Both the position numbers and the translations under genes were made by a program. Positions 1 to 11,223 of a stretch of DNA of 64,000 nucleotides are shown here, one piece after another. Position 1 is the first letter of the stretch, and each line of letters starts with the position of its first letter. The notes under the pieces are model-generated. The model ran no database searches and had not been told where the DNA came from. It worked only from the letters and a program-made list of their open reading frames with translations. Origin of the DNA: Arctopsyche grandis (lineage: Eukaryota > Arthropoda > Insecta > Trichoptera > Hydropsychidae). The stretch spans positions 34,267,986-34,331,985 of the forward strand of contig NC_135355.1 in assembly GCF_051622035.1 (NCBI RefSeq), given 5' to 3'.

Positions 1-470
1 GGTGGGGCGGCGGGGGCGGCAGGGGCATCGATGTGGTTGATGATACTCCGAGCTGGACTGTGAGTCGTTGTGGCTCGTGGAGGTGTTGTAGCGCTACCGC
101 CCGTCTCGGCGTGACGACGCTCGTGGGGACGGACGGGGCCTTGATGATGATGATGATGATGGTGCTGAGGTGGTGTGTGATGAATCTTGTGGTGCTGGAT
201 GACCGTTCTATGTGTACTGGATCGCGCATGACTCCACATCCAGCTGTCAAGATCGTCGTCTCATTCGCTCCCCCATTTTTTAAAGCACCTGTCATCGACG
301 TTGGCTGGACTCCAATCGGTAGGTAGGTAGGTAGGTAGGTAGGTAGCCGTGTCTGCTCGTTTATTGTCACCCGCGGGCCGCGACGCGTGTTGTGTTGATG
401 GCGATGGGGGCGCGGCGGGTAGCTTCCCCGCCTGGCTCGGCGAGGCAGGGATGAGCGGCATGTTGAAATT
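1..470 (-). other. GC-rich low-complexity block, possible gag leader or exon
   Basis: This block is far richer in G+C than the rest of the window. Two minus-strand frames stay open from about 259 to the left edge. One is His/Pro-rich with a run of six His; the other is Ile/Pro-rich. They could be an exon of a gene running off the left edge, but there is no clear pyrimidine-rich acceptor. On minus, 430-505 reads like the leader and first codons of a gypsy-type retroelement: a TGGTGACCCC motif is followed downstream by a Met codon near 461. That resemblance is from memory and is weak. A GGTA microsatellite lies at about 319-347. I cannot decide between host exon, retroelement and CpG island. 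Confidence 0.25.
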
Positions 471-509
471 GATCGAGGCTGCGTGGCTCGATGTCGGGGG
501 TCACCAGTA

Positions 510-660
510 TGGAGGATGAACGAATGAGACGACTGGCATGTTAATGCACGTGTTTATTATATGACAGCTGAAGACAGAGTGGGTAGCGGCTCTCCGAACC
601 CAGCCGGGTTGGTCCCCACTCGCAGGAAGGCAACCAAACTCGACCATGTCGTATAAGCGA
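510..660 (+). mobile_element. 3' end of a hAT-like MITE (GAGCCGCCAC family)
   Basis: This stretch recurs at 32710-32876 and 42955-43084, and partly at 35465-35580. It starts near GGATGAACGAATGAGACGAC and ends in AGCGAGCCGCCACA, the complement of the CAGTGGCGGCTCG ends found elsewhere in the window. It is non-coding. No matching left end lies close by, so this copy is truncated. Confidence 0.6.
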
Positions 661-681
661 GCCGCCACAGTATATTCATAC

Positions 682-866
682 GGTTCAGTGGGTAGTGTTC
701 ACAAAGCGCTCGCCCAAAAGTCACTAAAATCTTTATAACGGAACATCTGGCAGCCGAAAAGTCTATCATACTAACGAGAACTCGAGTGCTAAATATTTCG
801 TATTCGAGATTTTCATTGCAAAAATTGCCTTTAGACGGTTGCAATGTGCGTAATAATCCAATTACC
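682..866 (+). mobile_element. MITE, GGTTCGGTGATTATT family (copy 1)
   Basis: A non-coding copy of the commonest repeat in the window. Intact members begin GGTTCGGTGATTATT and end AATAATCCGTTTACC, two imperfect inverted ends. Shared internal blocks include CGGAACATCTGGCA and ATCATACTAACGAGAAC. This copy has a diverged left end (GGTTCAGTGG). Confidence 0.7.
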
Positions 867-944
867 ATTCATACATACCGTATGAAACATTAAATTTTAA
901 TAATTTGAACATCAAATTGTGAAGTGAAGTTGCATATTCACAAA

Positions 945-1118
945 GGCTCGGTGATTATTCGGTGAAAATCTCGATAACGGAACATCTGGCACCCGAAAAT
1001 TCCATCCATCGAGATATATTGACGAAAAATATCATACTAACGTGACTTCGAGTACCAGATATTTCATATTCGCAATTTTCGTATGCACGATCGCAATTTG
1101 CAAAATAATCCGTTTACC
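945..1118 (+). mobile_element. MITE, GGTTCGGTGATTATT family (copy 2)
   Basis: It has both family ends (GGCTCGGTGATTATT and AATAATCCGTTTACC) and the internal CGGAACATCTGGCA block. It lies just upstream of copy 3, so three members are packed into about 700 bases. Confidence 0.75.
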
Positions 1119-1151
1119 GTTGATTAAAAATATCTGGTGGTTGTGCTGCAT

Positions 1152-1388
1152 GGTTCGGTGATTATTTCACACAAATCGATCACGCACACGTCACTAAAAT
1201 CTAGATTACGGAACATCTGGCACCTGAAAACTCCATCCATCGGGAGCTACACTCACAAACAATCATACTAACGAGAGCTCGAACGTGAGATATTCGGTAT
1301 TCGCGATTTTCCGGGTTCCGTAACCGAGGTTCCGTGATTAAGGATTTAGTAACGTGCGCGAGATCGCTTTTTGCGAAATCACCGAACC
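1152..1388 (+). mobile_element. MITE, GGTTCGGTGATTATT family (copy 3)
   Basis: It starts GGTTCGGTGATTATT. Unlike most copies it ends AAATCACCGAACC, the exact complement of its start, so this member has matched inverted ends. Confidence 0.75.
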
Positions 1389-1486
1389 GGTATTGCTACG
1401 TAATGAGTAATGACACAACAATCGGTCAATGTTTCGAGTCCAATTCTAACAACCCACAAATATTTTAACGTCGTATCTTCAAAAGG

Positions 1487-1780
1487 GGTCTACCTCACGG
1501 GACCGAAAGTGAAACGCCCGAAAACGCAAATATCGGAAGGCAAAGATCGAAAATCGAAAGATAAAAAAAGGGTCTCTCCCCCCGTCGTACATACTCACAT
1601 AATTTGTATGTATGACAAAAAGAGAGATAATTTCACCGCATTCCACTCATATATATTATATATACATGGTAATGCACCCTTTTTTTTTGATCTTTCGACT
1701 TAAGATCTATCGATTTTCGATCTTTGCCTTCCGATATTTGCGTTTTCGGACGTTTCACTTTCGGTCCCGTGAAGGAGACC
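1487..1780. repeat. Foldback (palindromic) MITE
   Basis: The left arm at about 1487-1562 carries GGGACCGAAAGTGAAACG. It is repeated in inverse orientation at about 1690-1780, ending CGTTTCACTTTCGGTCCC. The arms are about 75-90 bases around a loop with an AT microsatellite. A half copy occurs at about 27180-27265. It is non-coding; ORFs crossing it are fortuitous. Confidence 0.7.
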
Positions 1781-2156
1781 GCTTCGAAAGAGATTATCTT
1801 AAAATTTTGCATAAAGCATACGAACGATACAATGTAATGTGTAGAGGTAGGATAGTCACAGTGCTATCCATTGTTCGGCAAACCTTTAACAATGCATTTA
1901 CAACCTTTGAACAATACACGGCCCCCTCAGGCTCCAGTGACTAGTAATGTGTACTTTGAACGAAATAGTTTTATGTAATATAAAGATGGACGACTTTTTT
2001 TCTATTCAGACAGCTGTCAATGTTGAACGTGTTACGGTGATATAGGTTAGGGTGAAAATTGTTTATATAAATCGATGTAATTTGAATAGATTCTTTTCGA
2101 CGGTCGATAGTGTTCGAAAAGGAGAGGTTTTTAATCGCGATAACATTTGCAGCAGA

Positions 2157-5100
2157 ATGAGCGGTGGGGTCGGAACGGGGGCGGCGGCGAAGGCGCGCGC
2201 CCTTCTCAGGACTTTCGGCGAACGAGCCAAAGGCAAGTTGGCCACCATCCCTTCCAAGGCTTCCGTGCAGACGGCGGTCAAGAGGTACGAGGCTTTCACC
2301 GGAGTGGTCGAAGTCCGAGACTTGCATCGGAATGTGGTATCAGCCCAGGTACCCACTCGTTTAATCATTGTCACCCACACATTCAACTGTTCCCACTATT
2401 TAACCACCTCAACTCTCACAGGACAAATTCATGGCAGCTCAGATGAAGCGGCAGGAAGCCGGTCAAATATTGATGAATATTCAAAAGAGGTTGAAGGAAA
2501 TACACAACGAGATGCAAAATGTCTCTAAGGGCGATCCCAATTACCTTCGGTTGATCACAGAAGAGCACAAGGTATCTCTCTATAATGTGCATCATGTAAA
2601 TGGGATGCAGGTATGTTTGTGTTTATTGTACAATTGAATTTTTAGATGATTGTCGACGAAGAGCAGTTAAGACGGGAGTTCGACCAAATAGAAAGACAGG
2701 AGAGAGAACATTTTGGCACGATGACGGCAGCCGTTAAACTAAGTCACGAAACGGAAAGAATGTATGCTGAAAAAAATAAATATTTATATGTTGTCGCTTC
2801 TATCGTCGGTTAGTATGTATTTCAAGTATCATTTTTACATCAAATTATGCTACATGGCTCTTTTTTAGCATTATAAAAATAACCGGTTAATACATATCAA
2901 TCTGAAAAAATATAATTATGAATTAAAGTTTTTATGCGAGGAACATACGAGAATGGGAATTCATCCAGTCATTGTTTATAACACTGAGCAGCAATGTTAT
3001 AATATCAACTTTTTTTTATCTAAACGTATCAATCCTACCGGTAAATGATTTCAAATTGAGTTAAAAATGCTGTTGATAATTATATGCATGATGCAAGAGC
3101 AAGATGAAGAATGGAGATTCCTACTCCAGCGCATCATTTGATCTCACTCGCTCATGAGCGATTTGTGGACGTTTCATAATCTAATTTAAAATCATTTACC
3201 TCTCGAATTAGTACGTTCAGATGAAATAAAAAATATTGAGATGTAAAACAAATCCTTAATAAACGTAGTGAAATATAAAACTATCCCAATAAATGCACGA
3301 TAGCTCGAGAAAAAAGTGTGTGTAAAAGGTTCGGTGATTATTGGTCACAAAGCGCTCGCCCAAAAGTCATTAAAATCTCTATAACTGCACATCTGGCAGC
3401 CGAAAAGTCCATCATACTAACGTTAGCTAACATACTAACGAGAACTCGAGTGCCAAATATTCCGTATTCGCGATTTTCATGGCAAAAATTGTCTTTTGGG
3501 CGATCGCAATGTGACTAATAATCCAATTACCAAAAAACATCTGGCTATTGATTCCAATACTCACTTTTGGCACAGCAATACTATATATGAATATTATATT
3601 TAGAGTTAAAGACTGCAAAAGCCAAAAATCTATAAAAATTGCCCGTTTTTATTTTAAACGCTCATATTAAGCAGCAGAATATTCTAGTGCAGAGCATCGT
3701 AACGTCTGGATATTCGCGACATACATTGTTTACGACTCGTAGAGTTTGTCAGCTACGTACATACATATGTACTTCATCGGCAGTCGCTAGTTATTCCTTA
3801 TATACATAGGTGACAAAACGCTAACTAACATCGGTTTTCTTCACATGCGATCTCACTCGCACGCATTAGGCTGAAGTGCTGTTCGGGGAACAAATATTGC
3901 CGCGGCACACAGGTTAAGATGCTCTGGTCTAGTGGTTAGAATATTATGCTTTGAATCAAGTGGTCATGGGTTCAAATCCAACTGGTTTCCGCTGGCCAGA
4001 CCTTGGATTTGTGACTCCAGGTCGTTCGTTTCCTATCAGAGTTTGCCAATTTATCTGATTTTCATTGAAACGATTTCAAACAAACTGGCAACCTTACCCA
4101 TTTTTTCGCAAATCTTGAGTTTTTGGCAATCTCGAATTTCGCTGAATTCTACAAATTTACAAATTTGACCATAGATGTCCCTGTGGGTGTTAATTGATAT
4201 GTATTTAATTTGTATAATACTTGACCAGGAAAGCGCATTGGGGCTACCTTTTAAGCCTTCCTGCTATAAATTAAAAATAAAATAAAATAAAGAAATATCA
4301 TAAATGTGAAAAACTTCTGCGGTAAGTAAAAAACGTGATTTTTTGTTGCTCAGTGTAACCAGAAATTCTTTGAAATTTTAAAGAATTACATAAATACATA
4401 TGTGGGAATATTAAATCTTAAATTTGAAATTACTAAGTAATATTTTTTCGATATCTAAATTTCATTCCCAACCGGAGAAATGTTATAATAATAGAAGGGC
4501 CCTTACGAATAAATAAATTGTGTCAATATTACACGGTACGTCTTCATAACTACGCTACAACGCACGGAATACAATCGGATCAATTTACTTATAAAAATGT
4601 ATCCCATGTTGTTTATTTTGTGTTTTTGAATGCATTGTGTAATTTTTAACGATGCTTGCCCATCTTGCGAGTAATATAAACAAACAGAAGTTTTTATCGG
4701 ACATATGTCGAGTACCAAGCATCAAATACGACTGATGCTAAAACTATTTAGGAATGTCTGTGGACAATCGTCACTTGACAACAATATAACGCCTAAAGCC
4801 ACTTCTATTATTATAACATTTCTCTGTTCCCAACAGATCTTTCTGTAATATAAAAATGATACAATGATTTTTTTGTTGTAATACTATTTATTTATATATA
4901 TATAAAATTTGACGTATGATCTTGTTTACATAGCGATATTCTTGTCGTTAGGTACTGTACTAGGAGTATTGGGTAGCACAATAAACAACAAAATGAAAAT
5001 GGCCGAGTTTAAAGAGATGTTACTGGAAGAAAAATCTGCCAGCAAGATTTGGAACATCGGAGTGACGGATTCGGTTATGCAAAAGAAAATAAACGAATTG

Positions 5101-5449
5101 GAAACCCGAGTAGTTGCTATTTCGACGAACCAAAGAACGATTCTCGGTTAGTCTTATATGATTGATTTACAATATACAGTAAAATAATAAATAATAACTG
5201 AAAATTCTTTTGTTTTTAGATTATATAATTAAAATAGAAAAAATGATCGAGACTCAGTTTCACAACACCAAAAATCTTATCAACACTAATATGACTTATC
5301 AAAAGCTTGACACTGAGCCGAAGCGTTCTTATTTGCCGGTTCCGGTTGAAACCGAGGCTTTTCAATTCACGGCAGAAACAGTGCGGAGTAATTGGTTCAT
5401 CGCGACCGTGGCTGTTGTCGGTATTTTCTTATTTTCAAGAGTAATGTAA
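2157..5449 (+). CDS. CCDC51: CCDC51/MITOK-like mitochondrial coiled-coil protein
   Basis: Exons are 2157-2348, 2422-2571, 2646-2808, 4952-5146 and 5220-5449. All junctions are GT-AG and join in frame to 309 residues. The human homologue (about 411 aa) is proposed to be the pore subunit of the mitochondrial ATP-sensitive K+ channel. Key matches are YEAFTGVVEVRD near residue 45, the coiled coil of residues 60-150 with KGDPNYLRLITEEHK, and the HFGTMTAAVKLSHETER block. Exons 3 and 4 join at SIVG|TVLGVLGST, a first membrane segment (about 160-178) seen in the family. A second hydrophobic segment ends the protein (WFIATVAVVGIFLF). The N-terminus is basic and Ala-rich, as expected of a mitochondrial presequence. 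The third intron (2.1 kb) holds three transposon copies. An AATAAA lies at 5587. Confidence 0.92.
3328..3531 (+). mobile_element. MITE, GGTTCGGTGATTATT family (copy 4)
   Basis: A full-length copy in intron 3 of the CCDC51 gene, starting GGTTCGGTGATTATT and ending AATAATCCAATTACC. Its body contains the family blocks CTGGCAGCCGAAAAGTC and ACGAGAACTCGAGTGCC. Confidence 0.75.
3916..4293 (+). mobile_element. tRNA-derived SINE (copy 1)
   Basis: The head has a tRNA-like A box (TGGTCTAGTGG) and B box (GGTTCAAATCC) spaced as in a Pol III promoter. The body contains TTTCCTATCAGAGTTTGCCA and CATAGATGTCCCTGTG, shared with copies at 28.3-29.0, 53.9-54.2 and 63.0-63.5 kb. It ends in an AAATAAAATAAA-type tail. 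It sits in intron 3 of the CCDC51 gene. Confidence 0.8.
4475..4824. mobile_element. TIR element, ATGTTATAATAATAG family (copy 1)
   Basis: It is bounded by perfect inverted repeats of about 23 bases, starting GAGAAATGTTATAATAATAG. It is 350 bases long and non-coding. A diverged second copy lies at 33831-34234. It is in intron 3 of the CCDC51 gene, about 130 bases before exon 4. Confidence 0.75.
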
Positions 5450-6491
5450 ATAAGAAATAGTAGTACATTACATGCATACATATATTGTGCTACCTCCGAA
5501 TTATTGATTTCATTGCTGATTAATAAGCATGTAAATACGAAGCATCGGATAATCGAATCGTCAAGTGTGTTTTATAGGCAATGCGAAATAAATATAATCA
5601 AAAGTTTTAGTCGTGCATTTGATTCGTACATTAAAATTATTTTATTCGGTAAGTAGGATCTAAATAAGCGATTTGTTATTTATGTGTATTTGTTATCTGC
5701 CACTGACATGGAACTATTTTTATGAAGATTTATTATTGTATTGTATATATATTTTCTCCTTTTATTTTTAAATGTTTGTTATTTTATTTTAAAATGTGTG
5801 ATTACTTAACTTTGTAAAATCTTATTTTTTGATTAAAATCAACATATATTGGAGTTTTTTAATTCTTTTTTACCGAAAATATGCAGCATCTTGATTATTC
5901 CTATGTTTGTTCAGTTTATACATATTTGAGATGTGCAATTTTAATATTAATTATGTTTTTCCCAATTTTTACATTTCTATTTTAATAAAATTGCATTATT
6001 TCAGTTCGAAATAAACATGACAAATGTAAATGTAAGAAGTGTGAACGATTCATTAAAATAAAATCCGAGATATTTAATTTATACAATTGATTTATTTGAT
6101 ATTAAAAGAAAAATAAAAATTATACAAGGCTTTTTTCAGTCGGTGAGCTGATGAAACAGTACTCTTATTCAAAAAGATTACTTACAAACTCTCAGCCTCC
6201 GTTTGAGATTTCATTGTTAGTCAAAAGCTTACATGCTTCGTAAAAGCTTCAAAAACAATCACTATTGAGAAAAAGAAATTAAATCAACTTTTGGTTTATA
6301 TTTTCAGCTTGAAAGATACAAGTTTTTAAAAAACAAATACTCTTCTGTTGATTACTTTGTATATATATATATGTATTAGCTAAATTGCGATTAATCTACG
6401 TATGTGTTAAAACAAAAATTTGAAGTTATAAAATTTACGTAAAAATGTAAATAAAAACCAAGAAAATGATTTGTTCGTTGAATTAATATAT
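5450..6491. other. Intergenic gap between two convergent genes
   Basis: AT-rich sequence between the stops of CCDC51 (+) and SGT1 (-). It should hold both 3' untranslated regions. Apart from AATAAA and TTTATT signals and short TA runs I see no feature. Confidence 0.6.
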
Positions 6492-8185
6492 TTAGTCATC
6501 CCATTTCTTCCATTCCATGCCGTCTGGGGGTTGAATTTTCACTTTATCTTTTGCTACTTCATTCCAATTAGTACTTAAAACGGTTCCACCTGATTCCACC
6601 TGCAATATATACGTTTTAAGTTAAGTAGAGACGACGATGCGAAAATTGTGTGAAATGTTATGAAAATACGTACAAAACTTTTGTTCATCGCTTTTCGCAC
6701 TTCATCGCTGCCTTGGCCGTAGATTTGTTCAAATAATGAATTCAAAGCTTCTTCGCCTTCAGGTTTTTCTTCAGCTTCCTAAAAAAAAAAAAAAATATAG
6801 TTTTATATTTTACAAGGATATTATTAAAAAAAGTTATTTTAGATTACTTGTTTTTTTATTTCTTTTTCTATTTTGTTCCAATCCTTTTGGAACGGACATG
6901 AACTGGGATACTTTGGTCCGGAAGCGTCAATTATACCTGCAAAATAAACAATTCGTGTCGAAATTCATTAGTAAACTTTACAAAGGCAAATATTTTTGAA
7001 GATTGTAATGAAAAGTGAATTCACTTTGAGGTATTGGTTTTATATCGTTCGTTCTAATTTCATCGGCTTTTCTTTCCAGGTTTTCCCAGCGCAATCCGTG
7101 AACTTTCTTCATTTTTATTTCCACTTTCGAAGGCATTGCGAGATGGGTGCACTGAGTCGGCTCAATTTCGTGCCACAAGTCTAATTCTAAGCTATATTCG
7201 GAGTCGCTATCGGCTACAGGGCAAGAAACAGACAGCTGAAATTTAATAATTCATAATTACAACATACTTTGTTCACACCTATGTATTACATATACCAAAC
7301 GGATAAGTAAACGCACAGAATTCGATGAGTAAGAGATTTTGATTTTCTCTTTTGGAGCATTTTTCAATAGAATTGTAACTATGACGTGTGTTTCTGTTTG
7401 ATACCAGTCGTGTTTTATTTTCGGTTTTGGAGGAATTTCCTGAAAAGATAAAAATATTTTAGTACATTGTATATAGATATGTATAATCACAGAGTTTATT
7501 TATTGAGCTTTGAATAAAGAATACGTAAAAAATTTATCGGCAAACAGTTATTGTTTAAATTACGTTGAATTTTGATTAATATGGGGATTTATTTATTAAG
7601 ATTGATCCAAATGAATATCCACGAATTATGATTTGAGTCAAGAAGTCAATCACTTACAATCAACCTTTTAGTCAGATCCCCTTGCACCAATATAACAGTG
7701 ACATGTTTCTAGAATGTTCTCCAAAATAATGTCATTCGAGAAATTTAGATCTAGAAAGTAAGAATGTTCTAGTGTCTCACTTTTGAATACTTGATATATG
7801 TTTGATACTCAAAAAGAAAATGATATTTAGGAGAAAATACTACAGTATTGCAAATCTCAATGTGGATTGAGTAAATAAATTCTTTGGATATTTAAAATAT
7901 ATATATATATATATACATAAATTGTAACAAAGGAATTGCATGCTTGAGTGCGTTTCTAACATTGCTATAAAAATTGTGGACAATTGTCCAAAAGCGTGTA
8001 TGCCTTTAATAAAAATAAAAATTAAGAATTTGATTCGATGCATACTATGTATAGTAGTGCAAATATAAATAGGTGACTTTTCTCGTAAGAGTATGATTGG
8101 ACAAATTTGAAACAAGTGTGAAGGAGAGAAAATCGAAGAGTCAGGTACAGAGGAGTGAAGATACCTGGTTTTGCTGAGGTTCCAT
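6492..8185 (-). CDS. SUGT1: SGT1 co-chaperone (CS and SGS domains, no TPR)
   Basis: Minus-strand exons are 8165-8185, 7296-7439, 7025-7235, 6848-6936, 6674-6778 and 6492-6599, joining in frame to 225 residues. SGT1 links HSP90 to client complexes including SCF ubiquitin ligases and kinetochore assembly. The CS domain starts almost at once ([19 protein letters not shown]) and runs to about residue 95, ending in [17 protein letters not shown]. The SGS domain closes the protein with [36 protein letters not shown] and [10 protein letters not shown]. The TPR half of the human and yeast proteins is missing: the first exon codes only seven residues (MEPQQNQ). The Drosophila homologue also lacks it. 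The gene is tail-to-tail with CCDC51 and head-to-head with NitFhit. Confidence 0.95.
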
Positions 8186-8312
8186 CGTCGATTTAGAATA
8201 GGAGTCTCCCGAAAGGATCACACTGAGGCCTGTCAAACGTCAATTCTGCAATGTCGCTGCTCAATCACACCTCGCGCTCTAAACACCAACCTTGTTGACC
8301 ATCACTAATCAT

Positions 8313-8582
8313 TATGTATCACGCGAATATTCATACTAACGAGGATTCTAGGGCCAGATATTTCGTATTCGTAGCAACTATTTTAGTGTGCGATTGCTAC
8401 CGAAATAATCCGTTTACCGAAAAGCCGCATATCTAATATTTTTTAACCGGTTCAGTGAACTCCATCAATCGAAAGTAATATTGTACTAACGAGAACTCCA
8501 GCGCCAGATATTCCGTATTCGCGATTTTTGTGGCAACGATTGTCGTGCGCGCAATCGCAACTTGCTCAATAATCCGTTTACC
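8313..8582 (+). mobile_element. Two adjacent MITE fragments, GGTTCGGTGATTATT family
   Basis: Fragment one (about 8313-8418) lacks the left end and finishes AATAATCCGTTTACC. Fragment two (8449-8582) starts GGTTCAGTGAACTCC, missing most of the left half, and has the same finish. Both keep the CCAGATATT-CGTATTCG block. Confidence 0.65.
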
Positions 8583-8961
8583 ACTTTAACCGAAATAATG
8601 TACATATGTAGTGGGATTCTCATTTAACTTTAAAATTTAAATGGTCAGTAACAGTACAACGTTCAATAACTAGTTTTTTTTCTATCTTGCTCCTTAAATG
8701 CTGTTTAATTTTATATACGCAACCCACTCCACAAATTTATAAAATCATATGTGTTTTGAGAAATTTATTTAATCTGAATGGTTTGAGAAAACATTCGTTT
8801 AAAAAAAAACGTATACGCTCTTTATGAATAATAACTAATTGAAAGTCTTACAATGGACAGTCCTGAGCTTTGGTTTAGTCATGGGGACGACGGGTATTTC
8901 ATTAGATGGATATTTGTTACGTATAATGGGATGGGTATTTACCATTGATATATAGAATAAC

Positions 8962-9163
8962 GGTTCGGTGATTACTGGTCACAAATTACTCGTCACAAAG
9001 TCACTAAAATCTCTATAACGGAACATCTGGCAGCCGAAAAGTCCATCATACTAACGATAACTATCATAGTAACGAGAACTTGAGTGCCAAATATTGTGTA
9101 TTCACGATTTTCATGGCAAAAATTGTCTTTGTGACCCCCCCAATGTGACGAATAGTCCAATTA
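8962..9163 (+). mobile_element. MITE, GGTTCGGTGATTATT family
   Basis: The left end reads GGTTCGGTGATTACTGG and the right end is decayed (AATAGTCCAATTAT). It closely resembles the copy at 42071-42242 (shared GGTCACAAA and TTGTGTATTC), suggesting a subfamily. Confidence 0.7.
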
Positions 9164-9320
9164 TCTAGAATAACATAGATCCGCCCTCACGGTTTATACC
9201 GGTCTCCCTTTTGGCGCATGCAAAATACATAGAATACATGGCGCATGCACAATATCTCTCAGTAGGTAGTTAGCTTCTAAGTAGGAAAGGTCGATTGCGG
9301 AGATCTTGTCGATAGATATG

Positions 9321-9486
9321 CGGAGATGTTGTCGTCACTAACTGAGGGGTGCGGGGGGGGTTTAACTAGCGGGGAAGTGAAAAAAACGCCGACCGCTGAG
9401 TCGTAGGGAAAAACCTTTTATTTTTTCAACTTCCCCGCTAGTTTTAAACCCCCCGCACCCCTCAGTTAGTGGTGACAAGATCTCCG
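9321..9486. repeat. Foldback inverted repeat, about 60-base arms
   Basis: Left arm 9321-9379 contains CACTAACTGAGGGGTGCGGG and CTAGCGGGGAAGTG. The right arm 9428-9486 is its near-exact complement, ending in a complement of CGGAGAT. The loop is about 48 bases. It is non-coding. Confidence 0.75.
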
Positions 9487-10138
9487 ACCAAAAATGTATT
9501 GTAAGGCATATCTAGGTTATTCTATATCAATGGTATTTACGGAAAAAAGTATGGATGGGAATTCTAGTTGCCAACGTTATTGAAGTTCATCAGGACATGG
9601 TACGTGAAGAAGAAGAAGGTCTTCGTCCCGGTGACGAAGTGTCCGTCCCCGAAATGAAATATCTTCATTGCCGAAATGAAGTTTCCGATTTCATCTCAAC
9701 GAGATGAAGTGTCCGTTCGCGATGATGTTGGCTGCCATGTGTTAAGATAGATGAAGTGACAGCTGTCAGGTGGTGCAAAGTTTTGGACTGGAATTGTGCA
9801 ACGAAATATAATATCCAAAGGTCATTATGTGGAATACAAATTGCATGGGTTATATTTTATTGTGGCATCATCGTCAATAAACAATTTTGTTTTATTTCAT
9901 TTCGTACAATATATCAAAAACTGATTTGCTCGTATTTCGTAAATGTATCTGCAGTTCGTACATTTTCATTTTACAAAAAGGCTAGCTGGAAGTGCTTGGC
10001 ATTTATGATGTGAAACTATTGATTAATGACATTATTTTTTACTATTCAGTTATTATAACTTTTCTTGATTCGAAGCAATGGGTGAACAAATTTGAGTTCA
10101 AATGAAATACAAACATTGCAGTAAATGATACATTAGAT

Positions 10139-10997
10139 CAGTGCTTCCCAATTACTTTCATGTCACGACCCCCTAAGTCTGAAATAATTAATCACCAGCC
10201 CTTAAAAAAATTTTTTTTCTAGTTAAAAGGTTTATTTGGCAGTAATTATTACAATTATAATACACATTTTTATATTCAGCACAAAATTATAGGAACTTGC
10301 TTAAAAACATTTTTTTTAAATAAAAACTATACACACATGAAACAATGTAATGCGATAGATGAGGTCGCATGTTTTTACATAACAAATCGATATCGGGTTC
10401 AATGTTAGAAATGCTAACTCGCAAAGCATATTCTAAAGTCTCCGTGGAAAGGCATAACCTTTGCTTATTTTTTAATATAAGTAATGATGAAAATTCTGTT
10501 TCGTATAGGTATGTAGTCGCGAAAGGAATAAGAGTTACCAGGGTTTCTTTTCCAATAGCAAGATGTTCTTGCTGTCGCCTTATCCAAAATTCTGAAATAC
10601 TTTTTTCATTAAATTTCACTTCAAGCAAATAATCTGATCTGATATCGATCAACTCTTCTTGGGCTGTCCACGTAATATGATTATATTTTAAGGACTTGTT
10701 CCTTTTATCCTTGTTTAAAGAATTGTTCCTTTCATCCTCATTTAAGGTTGGGAAATATTTTTTGAAATATAGTATCGATTCGGCCATGTGAGAAGTATAA
10801 TATTTTTCACTGAAGTCAACAGAAAGCTTTTTTTGGAAAGTTTTCATATAAAGTGTTATTATTTAACAGACTTGAATATATACATTCCCTGAATATGTAA
10901 TGTGGAAAAAAATTCATAAATGAATATTTGTACTTTCTACTGAATATTTTCGCGGCCCCCGCGAGAAATCCTACGACCCCCAATTTGGGAAGCACTG
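10139..10997 (-). mobile_element. hAT transposon, internally deleted, 8-bp TSD
   Basis: The element has inverted ends CAGTGCTTCCCAA and TTGGGAAGCACTG and is flanked on both sides by CATTAGAT (10131-10138 and 10998-11005). An 8-bp duplication is diagnostic of hAT. Within 859 bases it carries one minus-strand ORF that matches only the C-terminal part of a hAT transposase, so the element is non-autonomous. Confidence 0.85.
10287..10847 (-). pseudogene. hAT transposase C-terminal fragment (ZBED5-like group)
   Basis: An uninterrupted 186-residue frame. The second half has the C-terminal hAT signature of the ZBED5/GTF2IRD2-type group: SEFWIRRQQEH near residue 85, TLIPFATTYLYETEFSSLL near 103-121, and a Leu/Ser-rich stretch containing SNIEPDIDLLC. 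The zinc-finger N-terminus and catalytic core are missing, so it cannot act as a transposase. No upstream exon was found. The element ends and target duplication show that it moved as a deleted copy. An intact frame could mean recent insertion. Domestication is possible but nothing here shows it. Confidence 0.75.
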
Positions 10998-11021
10998 CAT
11001 TAGATAATTATATTGTATCTA

Positions 11022-11223
11022 CAGTGCCGGTTTTAGGGGGGGCTGGGTCGGGCGCCAAATAAGTTAGGACGCCGAACGATGCGCCAAAGACGCTTTAAAA
11101 TTTTAAATTAGAGCGCCAAAAGTCATTCAAAATTTTAAATTAGAGCGCCAAAGGTGAAAGTTCTTTCTAAGGGTGTTTAGAAAAAATTGCCCGAGGGCGC
11201 CATCGAGTGTAAGGCCGGCACTG
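11022..11223. mobile_element. Small hAT-like MITE (CAGTGCCGG ends)
   Basis: About 202 bases bounded by CAGTGCCGG and CCGGCACTG. Internally it repeats a short unit (TTTTAAATTAGAGCGCCAAA) twice. The flanks do not give a clean 8-bp duplication. Confidence 0.55.

Noticed and set aside
33-326. Plus-strand ORF with a Met run
   Set aside because: It comes from an ATG microsatellite in a GC-rich block and has no recognisable domain.
10369-10632. Plus-strand ORF of 87 codons
   Set aside because: It is antisense to the hAT transposase fragment, which has the family similarity.
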